Of a stretch of DNA of 8,284 bases, positions 1 through 5,599 are shown piece after piece (positions within the stretch are counted from its first letter, which is position 1; each line of letters begins with the position of its first letter). This stretch comes from Bacteroidota bacterium (GTDB lineage: Bacteria; Bacteroidota; Bacteroidia; Chitinophagales; LD1). The notes beneath the pieces are model-generated. The model was not told the DNA's origin. It did not search any database and saw only the letters and a program-made list of their open reading frames with translations. The DNA lies in assembly GCA_028288545.1 (NCBI GenBank), contig JAQBNQ010000598.1:1-8284 (forward strand), written 5' to 3'. The translations under genes were made by a program, and so were the position numbers.

Positions 1-1301
1 GTGAAATTCGCTACCGGTACAGGATACACCGTAATCGTTTTTGTAAGACTGTCTGTACAACCGTTATCGCTGGTAACGGTAAGGGTAATGTTGTAAGTTC
101 CGTCAGCAGTAAAATTAAAGCTGCCATTTTGCTGAGCCGATGAAAAGAGGGTTCCTGCCTTCCAACTCCACGCCACATTATTGCCCGTTGCGATTGTGCT
201 TTGGTCATTCAAGGCAACATTAAGTGGTACACATCCGTTTGCCGGAGTGCTCGCAAAATCCGCAACCGGTGTTGGGTACACTGTCAGCGGCTTTGTAATG
301 CTGTCAGTACATCCCTCGTTAGAAGTTATGAGCAGTTGAACCGGGTAGGTTCCTGCTGCGGCGTAATTGTGTGTAGGGCTTTGAGCGGAACCAAAGCTTG
401 CATCACCAAAAGTCCAGCCCCAGCTTACAATATTACCCGATAAGGCTGTGCTCTGATCGGTAAAAACAGCAGCAACATCCTGGCAAACATTGGCAGCGCT
501 GAAATTGGCAGTTACACCTGCAAAAACTGTTACCGGTACCAAAGTATCATCAACACAACCCGCTGATGAGACAACTGTAAGCAGTACATTAAATGTTCCT
601 GCCGTGGCGAATGTGTTTGTTGCATTTGGTATAGTGTAATCAACACTCCCATCGTTGCCAATATCCCAGGCCCAACTGCTTATGGTTGCAGGACCGGCTA
701 CCGATGAAAGGTCAGTGAATACACTAGCAGCCCCCAGGCAAACATTGGTGGCTGAGAAATCAGCTACGGGAGCCGCATTAACCAGTACAGCTATGGTAGT
801 ATCATGCACACAACCATTATCGCTGGTTACCGAAAGGTTCACATTGTAGGTATTTGGCAGCGCATAAGAATGGACAGGGCTCTGTAAATTACTGGTGGAC
901 GAACCATCTCCAAAATTCCACGTGTAGCTGCTGATAGTACCGGATGAAATACTGCTTAGGTTAGTAAAACTTCCCTGCACACCCGGGCAAAACGATGGGG
1001 CTGTGAAGTCAGATAACGGAATCGGATAGACTACAATAGGTACGGTAGAGGTATCTGCACAGCCCATATCCGTGGTTACGATAAGCACCACATTGTATGG
1101 TCCGGATGAAGTATAAACATGTTGTGGATTTTGTGAAACATCAACAGGGCTTCCATCTCCAAAATCCCAGGCCCGGCCAACAATAGTTCCTGAACTTACT
1201 GTTGAGCCATCGCTGAATTGAATGGCATCAGCAGCACAAACGCTGTTGGCCCCGCCGTTGCTCACGCCCGTGCTAACTCCGCTAAAAGCAGCAACCGGGC
1301 T
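1..1301 (-). repeat. Tandem array of PKD domains (five complete, a sixth starting)
   Basis: Five consecutive PKD-type immunoglobulin-like repeats of 82-93 residues start at residues 667, 760, 843, 928 and 1010, at about nucleotides 1301, 1022, 773, 518 and 272. A sixth begins at residue 1094 (nucleotide 20). Each opens with a 'P-V-A-D-F'-like strand and ends with 'V-Y-P' or similar. The WxFGDG core is clear in repeats 1 (WDFGDG) and 2 (WNFGDG), altered in repeats 3 (WDIGND) and 4 (WTFGDA), and lost in repeat 5 (WKAGTL). Every repeat keeps one cysteine near its start (VC, FC or GC) and one in a GC pair near its end, which suggests one disulfide per repeat. The repeats are similar as protein but diverged as DNA. 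Confidence 0.85.
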
Positions 1302-3299
1302 TGCGTTAACTATCGCCGTGTCCGGATAAGTATGGCAGAATGCATCGCTTACTACATAAGGGTAAGTTCCGGCAGGAAGGTTATTAAGGCTGGCAGTGGT
1401 TTGTCCACCCGGTTGCCAGAGATAAGTATACGGCCCTATTCCTCCCGATGGAACGATGGTAACTGCTCCCGTTCCTGAGCAGCTTGTATTTGTAGTTGCG
1501 CTCAGCGGAGCGGGTACACCGCATGTAATGCCAAAGCTGCCCAAAAAACCGGCGCCACTAACCAGCAGGTCGCCTGCATTACTCAACAATATATCATAAA
1601 CAACGCCCGGCACAGCAATGGTTTGCTGGTAGGTAAGCGTTGAATCAAACTGCGCAATTCCGTTCATGGTACCGGCATAAATATTTCCGCAATGATCGGC
1701 GGCGATTCCGCTGCACATCATTACCGAGCCATTGGGCACATTAACACTGTTGATGAAAGTGAGTGTGGTTTTGTCAAATCTACGGACGGAACCTCCATCA
1801 AAAATATAAACGTATGGCCCACTTACCGTTAAGGCATTTATACCCTGGTAAATGGGAACAGAATATCCTGGATTTGGAGCATATCCCCTGGCCGGTTCCG
1901 CTTCGGCCAGTAAAAAGCCACTTGGCACCGAGCCCCCCGGGGTGAAATTTGCATTCGTCTTTTTAAGCGTGTTAGACGCGGCCACACCTGCATAACCAAA
2001 TGTTACATGCAGCGAATACATATCGCCGTTACAATCCGTAGCAATTCCCCGCGTTTCGGCGCCGTAAATTATTTCATTGCTGATGGCCCCGGTGCTGGTG
2101 TCGAAGCGACCTAAGTTATTACCGCCCGGGTCTACAAAGTAGCCGCCAATTGTTAGTACCGTTTTAGAATAATCGAACGCCAACCTCCACTCCTCCGATA
2201 ACCCTGAAAACACCCATTGCTGCACTCCGTTCGGATCCAGCTTTTGCCTTTTTCCGGCCGGATAACCGCCGATGATGTAAACATTTCCGGGATTATCAAC
2301 GGCGATATCGCCGAGAAAAACGGAGGCCGTAACGTAGGTCCACGTCAACGCACCGGTTGGATCGTATTTCTGCACCTGGTAGTTGGAAGTGCTGCCGATA
2401 ACAAATACATTACCTGCCCCATCTTCCTGAATGTCGAACGCACTATTGGTCGCTGCAAAAGTCGTAGATGTTATCCAGGGATCAATCACAATCCCTTCTG
2501 CTGAAGAAACCCGGGAGGAAGGAAACAGGAATTTTACCTGGTTACCCTCTAAACCATATTTTACTGCAATTGGCTGATGCGAAATGGATGTATACGCAGT
2601 TGGTGCGTGGTCGGTAAGTTTACCGAATATACTATTGATAAGCAGGTTCCCATTCGGATCAATGGACAGGTTTTCGGTTCCACTAAGTTCAAAAGAAATT
2701 TCAGGAATTGTAGCACCGGGTTGTACCGCAAATTGATATTTTATTCCCCCCTGCGCCGGCAATTCAAATTCGACATCCACACCGGGATAAAGGTTTGTAT
2801 ACTTTATCTTTTTGTAAGCAGGAACAAAGTTGTACCGCGCGCTATCCTTAAAGCAGGCATAATTGTAATATTCGCTTACCTTATTTTCGGCTACAACTTC
2901 TGCCCGCGGATTTGCATTTAAAAATTTCAGATTCACCGAATGCCAACCCCTTTCAAGTTTCTTTTTATCTAATTCTTCCTCCTCCCCTTTTCCATCCTTC
3001 TCATCCCCATCTTCCAATTCAATCGGTTTGTATTCGGCGAATAGAAATGTTAAGCCCGATTGGCCGAAATAAGCAAAGCCCCCTTCATTTTCTACCCCAA
3101 AAAGTACTTTTTCAGGAAAGGAAATTCCATTCTCGGCAGCGCGTTGGGTAAATTGTCCGCGTTCTTCAATAAAAACTTTGTTCTCGAAAGGTTTTGCAGT
3201 GAACTTCCCGGTTTTTTTCTCTGCAAAGGAGCAAATAGAAACACCTGTAAGAAGCAAAAGGAAAAAAGATTTACTGAGGGGTATAAATTTATTTCTCAT
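1..3299 (-). CDS. Giant secreted PKD-repeat surface protein, N-terminal 1099 codons (partial, runs off the left edge)
   Basis: The frame is open from ATG at 3299 to the window edge with no stop. Residues 1-26 form a signal peptide (basic start, hydrophobic FFLLLL core, likely cleavage after SFA). A DUF7948-like N-terminal domain follows: its 'ENKGQ' signature appears as FIEERGQF at 43-50, and the domain ends near IDPW at 272-275. It carries a very acidic/charged insertion at about 94-117. Residues 275-590 resemble a beta-propeller with SBBP-type units (for example DIAVDNPGNVYIIGG). Residues 597-663 look like a SprB-type repeat (GGIGPYTYLW, then LPAGTY). PKD repeats run from 667 to the edge. 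In Bacteroidota such proteins are usually exported by the type IX system and attached to or released from the cell surface as adhesins, gliding-associated proteins or carriers of enzymatic domains. The C-terminal sorting domain and any catalytic domain lie outside the window, so the exact role cannot be given. It is separated by 282 bases from the gene upstream and is probably transcribed alone. Confidence 0.9.
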   Translation of the reverse strand, partial: MRNKFIPLSKSFFLLLLTGVSICSFAEKKTGKFTAKPFENKVFIEERGQFTQRAAENGISFPEKVLFGVENEGGFAYFGQSGLTFLFAEYKPIELEDGDEKDGKGEEEELDKKKLERGWHSVNLKFLNANPRAEVVAENKVSEYYNYACFKDSARYNFVPAYKKIKYTNLYPGVDVEFELPAQGGIKYQFAVQPGATIPEISFELSGTENLSIDPNGNLLINSIFGKLTDHAPTAYTSISHQPIAVKYGLEGNQVKFLFPSSRVSSAEGIVIDPWITSTTFAATNSAFDIQEDGAGNVFVIGSTSNYQVQKYDPTGALTWTYVTASVFLGDIAVDNPGNVYIIGGYPAGKRQKLDPNGVQQWVFSGLSEEWRLAFDYSKTVLTIGGYFVDPGGNNLGRFDTSTGAISNEIIYGAETRGIATDCNGDMYSLHVTFGYAGVAASNTLKKTNANFTPGGSVPSGFLLAEAEPARGYAPNPGYSVPIYQGINALTVSGPYVYIFDGGSVRRFDKTTLTFINSVNVPNGSVMMCSGIAADHCGNIYAGTMNGIAQFDSTLTYQQTIAVPGVVYDILLSNAGDLLVSGAGFLGSFGITCGVPAPLSATTNTSCSGTGAVTIVPSGGIGPYTYLWQPGGQTTASLNNLPAGTYPYVVSDAFCHTYPDTAIVNASPVAAFSGVSTGVSNGGANSVCAADAIQFSDGSTVSSGTIVGRAWDFGDGSPVDVSQNPQHVYTSSGPYNVVLIVTTDMGCADTSTVPIVVYPIPLSDFTAPSFCPGVQGSFTNLSSISSGTISSYTWNFGDGSSTSNLQSPVHSYALPNTYNVNLSVTSDNGCVHDTTIAVLVNAAPVADFSATNVCLGAASVFTDLSSVAGPATISSWAWDIGNDGSVDYTIPNATNTFATAGTFNVLLTVVSSAGCVDDTLVPVTVFAGVTANFSAANVCQDVAAVFTDQSTALSGNIVSWGWTFGDASFGSAQSPTHNYAAAGTYPVQLLITSNEGCTDSITKPLTVYPTPVADFASTPANGCVPLNVALNDQSTIATGNNVAWSWKAGTLFSSAQQNGSFNFTADGTYNITLTVTSDNGCTDSLTKTITVYPVPVANF

Positions 3300-3581
3300 A
3301 GTCCGTGTACTCTTTTTACAGATGCCGGAACTTTAAAAATAGGAAAAAAGAAATACGGTTATGCCTATAATTTGTGCTGGCTTAACTTATTGAGAAATTG
3401 CAGCAATAGCTTGGTTCTGGGTAGGGTTTCAGACGAGGACCTTTAGATTTGCCTCTGTATTTTTAATTTTCGCATTGTGGTTGCTTTTTAAATTGATTGT
3501 GCCGCGGTTATCCACTTAGCTTCTCCTTAACTAAATCCGATATTTTATGAAGCTAGTCGTAGCACAGCTTTTGTCTTGTGG
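3300..3581. other. AT-rich intergenic region upstream of the PKD-protein gene
   Basis: This 282-base gap separates the metallopeptidase stop from the PKD-protein start. It must hold the leader and probably the promoter of the PKD gene. On the minus strand 3341-3334 reads TATTTTTA, one base off TAnnTTTG, but no TTG lies at the right distance, so I do not call a promoter. TAGCTTC at 3517-3523 and GAAGCTA at 3549-3555 form a 7-base inverted repeat without a following T-run, a weak candidate for the 3' end of the metallopeptidase transcript. I see no gene or RNA here. Confidence 0.5.
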
Positions 3582-4268
3582 TCAATTCCAGATTTTTTGC
3601 ATTAACTTATAACCCATGGAGTCGAAATTCTTTAATTGAGATTTATTGAATGGGTAATAGTCATTTTCACCAAGATATGCTTCTGTCAATTCAGCAAAAT
3701 ATTCATCCGCATCATTTAGCGCATACGCTCTTTTCTTGCCACCTAAATTATAATCTACACTTTCATACTTTTTACTTGCCAGGGCGTTTTGGTATGCTGC
3801 AAGAATTTTTGGATTATCTGAACCCAATACTCGGTCATGATAAGCGTGTGCTAATTCATGTAATACCATGAAAGGTTGATTTAACTTTTGCCAGGCTAAA
3901 AAGTTTTTGATGTTACAGATTTCGACACATTTAGCAATTTCGGCAGGATAACCATTTGTAGTAACCCATTCCTTTGATTTGTGATACCACATGGCGCCGT
4001 CTGGCTTTAATTTATATTCTACCCAAATAGGAACTTTTCTTAACAAATTCAGTTGCTTTGATGGGATAATTTTTGAAAGTTCCGTTAACTTTTCTGTTAA
4101 TACATTTAAGGCTTCCTTTAACTCTGGGTTCGAAATACTATCTACGTATACAAATACTTTGAAGCCTTGGATTGCTAATGCCTGTTTGAATAATTCTTTT
4201 TCCGCCAAGGTCTGAGCGATACTATTTTGGAAAATAAGTATTGATATTAGTGCGAATACTATTTTCAT
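3582..4268 (-). CDS. Exported zinc-metallopeptidase-like protein with HExxH motif
   Basis: This is a 228-residue protein beginning with a signal peptide (MKIVFALISILIFQNSIAQ, cleavage near residue 19), so it should act in the periplasm or outside the cell. HELAH at 137-141 is the HExxH zinc-binding and catalytic motif. A second conserved-looking helix, DADEYFAELTEAYLG at 186-200, offers E189 or E193 as the third zinc ligand, the gluzincin arrangement (HExxH followed by a distant Glu). The spacing of about 50 residues and the EYFAE helix resemble the anthrax lethal factor-like catalytic fold, which is a family-level comparison by eye. N-terminal to the motif there is no clear inhibitory prodomain. 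The substrate is unknown. The gene follows the oxygenase after 125 bases and a terminator-like hairpin, and it is much more AT-rich than the oxygenase, suggesting separate acquisition. ATG at 4268 is chosen because it directly begins the signal peptide. Confidence 0.85.
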   Translation of the reverse strand: MKIVFALISILIFQNSIAQTLAEKELFKQALAIQGFKVFVYVDSISNPELKEALNVLTEKLTELSKIIPSKQLNLLRKVPIWVEYKLKPDGAMWYHKSKEWVTTNGYPAEIAKCVEICNIKNFLAWQKLNQPFMVLHELAHAYHDRVLGSDNPKILAAYQNALASKKYESVDYNLGGKKRAYALNDADEYFAELTEAYLGENDYYPFNKSQLKNFDSMGYKLMQKIWN

Positions 4269-4316
4269 CGGGATACTTGGTTAATACGCATAACGATCCA
4301 ATATAAGCAACTATTT

Positions 4317-4345
4317 AAAAGGTAATGTATTTTCAGCGTAGTCAA
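4317..4345 (-). promoter_or_regulatory. Possible Bacteroidota-type promoter for the metallopeptidase gene
   Basis: On the minus strand, TTG at 4345-4343 is followed after 18 bases by TACCTTTT at 4324-4317. This differs by one base from the Bacteroidota -7 consensus TAnnTTTG, at a spacing in the usual range. Transcription would begin near 4311, giving a leader of about 43 bases. The TTG lies just beyond the T-run of the upstream terminator-like hairpin, a compact terminator/promoter arrangement. The match is imperfect and the region is AT-rich, so chance is possible. Confidence 0.3.
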
Positions 4346-4394
4346 AAATAGTGTCAATAAGAATCTATATCAGCCAAAGTTGTATTGACACTAT
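4343..4394 (-). terminator. Terminator-like hairpin at the 3' end of the oxygenase gene
   Basis: ATAGTGTCAATA at 4348-4359 and TATTGACACTAT at 4383-4394 are perfect 12-base inverted complements separated by 23 bases. Read on the minus strand, the second arm runs into five T residues (4348-4344). The outer arm shares one base with the oxygenase stop codon (4394-4396). Stem plus T-run fits an intrinsic terminator, although the stem is AT-rich and the loop is long for one. It would end the transporter/oxygenase transcript and isolate the metallopeptidase gene. Confidence 0.5.
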
Positions 4395-5215
4395 CACCAA
4401 AAAATCGGCCCACTTCCCAAATACTTCTCAATAATAGGCTGGTAATAGTCTTTAATTGAAGCTAATTCAAAAGACTCGTGGCGCTTGGTGTACAGGTCGA
4501 AACGGTTGAATGATTTCACCCATTCCTTGTAAGTTTTATCCTTCTCGCATTCCAGTTCAGCATAGCTGTTTCCGTTATGCCACGGATAAAACGAGTGATA
4601 ACGAACGGCCACCATCCCCTGTTCGGGGATTTTATTTTCGGGGTGGTGCTTTAGCACCTGGTATAAGTATTCATCGTGCCCCCACGCAAGTTCAAGATTA
4701 TCGAAGCCGCAACCTGCCTCGTAAACTCCAAGGGGTGTATTATATCTTCCATCACCCATATCCGGGTTCAAAGCGTTGAACTCCGGGTATACGCATGTAT
4801 CGGGCAGTTTTGCTCCCACCACAAATACATCACCCACCAGTCCCCACTGTTCTGCCTGGCTGGTGCCATCCTCATCTGCCCCCCACAGGTACATTACTTT
4901 TCCCATGTCGTGTATCAGCGCAACCAGTTGCATCCAGTCAGGCTCACCGGCCTCGCGGGCACCTTCGGCAGCCTGTATCAGGTGCTGCACATTGGGCAAG
5001 GTCAAATCGGGGTCGCTTACATCAATCAGCGCATTCAGTTTTTCCATGGCATCCCACACGTGCATGGGCTTATCAAAAGTCAAATACTTTTTCTTCATCC
5101 GCTGCACATATTCTACAGTCTGCCGCTCGCGCATTTTTTTATAATGCCCGCGCACAGCCACTGTAATAGGATCGTCTTTATAGTAATTGCGGAATTGTAC
5201 GGTTTCAGTTTCCAT
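4394..5215 (-). CDS. miox: Myo-inositol oxygenase (EC 1.13.99.1)
   Basis: This is a cytoplasmic non-haem di-iron enzyme that cleaves myo-inositol with O2 to D-glucuronate. The 273 residues compare with 285 in the mouse enzyme. All six metal ligands of the HD-domain fold can be matched by eye to the mouse set: H78 (H98), H102-D103 in LIHDMGK (H123-D124), H180 in WGHDEYLYQ (H194), H207 in RYHSFYPWH (H220) and D240 in FDLYTK (D253). The substrate-contacting lysine of the HDxGK motif is K106, and K244 of DLYTK is also present. Relative to mouse there is a short insertion around WGADEDGTSQAEQW (111-124). Nothing is truncated, so the enzyme should be active. It lies 189 bases downstream of the small membrane-protein gene and symporter on the same strand, which suggests that import and oxidation are linked. 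Later steps from glucuronate are not in the window. Confidence 0.97.
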   Translation of the reverse strand: METETVQFRNYYKDDPITVAVRGHYKKMRERQTVEYVQRMKKKYLTFDKPMHVWDAMEKLNALIDVSDPDLTLPNVQHLIQAAEGAREAGEPDWMQLVALIHDMGKVMYLWGADEDGTSQAEQWGLVGDVFVVGAKLPDTCVYPEFNALNPDMGDGRYNTPLGVYEAGCGFDNLELAWGHDEYLYQVLKHHPENKIPEQGMVAVRYHSFYPWHNGNSYAELECEKDKTYKEWVKSFNRFDLYTKRHESFELASIKDYYQPIIEKYLGSGPIFW

Positions 5216-5219
5216 AAGG

Positions 5220-5254
5220 CAAAATTAAAACAAAATAATTACAGTAACGGGCAA
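5220..5254 (-). promoter_or_regulatory. Possible promoter immediately upstream of the oxygenase gene
   Basis: On the minus strand 5227-5220 reads TAATTTTG, an exact match to the Bacteroidota -7 element TAnnTTTG. A TTG lies at 5254-5252, with a 24-base spacer that is slightly long. Only four bases separate the element from the ATG at 5215, so a transcript starting from it would be leaderless or nearly so. If real, the oxygenase has its own start in addition to read-through from the symporter genes. Confidence 0.3.
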
Positions 5255-5281
5255 CCTTTTCCTATGGTATAGATATCAATA

Positions 5282-5402
5282 CATAGCCATAGATTCACAG
5301 ATTAATACAAATAAATATCAAAAGCCATTCCAAATGCTCATGATCTATTTTGCTTATAAATTATTTGCATTACTGCATTTAATCTGTGAATCTGTGGCTA
5401 TG
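5282..5402. repeat. 24-base near-perfect inverted repeat between the small membrane-protein gene and the oxygenase gene
   Basis: The arms at 5282-5305 and 5379-5402 are inverted complements with 23 of 24 positions matching; the single mismatch (A at 5291 against G at 5394) breaks the pair in the DNA. The spacer is 73 bases of AT-rich sequence without a gene. The right arm contains the 8-base unit AATCTGTG twice in tandem (5381-5396). The element fills most of the 189-base gap and ends two bases from the stop codon of the small gene (5405-5407). It could be a non-autonomous mobile element, a REP-like dispersed repeat, or an RNA stem that adjusts expression between the two genes. I see no T-run after it on the minus strand, so it is not a standard terminator. 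Confidence 0.85.
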
Positions 5403-5404
5403 AT

Positions 5405-5599
5405 TTACGCATTCTCCGCATCTCCCCTATAAAACAACACCAACATCAGCAATCCGAATACCAACATCAACCCACCTGAATACAAATTCATTTCGGGGTG
5501 ATTGTTTTCGGTTTTTATAAAATAACTCAGCAATAATATCAGGCCGGTTAGACTGAAGAATATGCCGATAATAAAGCGTAGGTCGGTGAGTTTTTTCAT
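5405..5599 (-). CDS. Small two-helix membrane protein coupled to the symporter
   Basis: This 64-residue protein has two hydrophobic segments at about 9-27 and 40-57, a charged linker (KTENNHPEMN, 29-38) and an acidic end. I do not recognise a named family. Its ATG overlaps the symporter stop codon by one base (TGATG at 5601-5597), a classic arrangement for translational coupling. Small membrane partners are known next to other SSS transporters (for example DUF485-type proteins beside acetate permease), so an accessory role in assembly or stability of the symporter is a reasonable inference. No similarity to DUF485 is claimed. Confidence 0.8.
   Translation of the reverse strand: MKKLTDLRFIIGIFFSLTGLILLLSYFIKTENNHPEMNLYSGGLMLVFGLLMLVLFYRGDAENA

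Noticed and set aside
1..1301. The repeated pattern of about 250 bases as a DNA-level tandem repeat or CRISPR-like array
   Set aside because: The period is explained by PKD protein domains; the units are not conserved as DNA and there are no constant short repeats with variable spacers.
2217..3446. Open frames on the plus strand opposite the start of the PKD-protein gene
   Set aside because: The minus-strand frame is continuous with a signal peptide and recognisable domains; the plus-strand products look like random translation.
3517..3555. TAGCTTC/GAAGCTA inverted repeat as a terminator of the metallopeptidase gene
   Set aside because: The stem is only seven bases with a 25-base loop and no T-run follows on the minus strand.
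4280..4300. GCATAACG-like sequence upstream of the metallopeptidase gene as a possible integron attachment half-site
   Set aside because: There is no matching partner arm or second site at the other end of the gene, and the fit to the attC core is poor.
4676..5272. Several long open frames on the plus strand opposite the oxygenase gene
   Set aside because: They are antisense shadows of a gene whose product has all catalytic residues of a known family; their translations show no domain, signal or membrane pattern and overlap each other in different frames.
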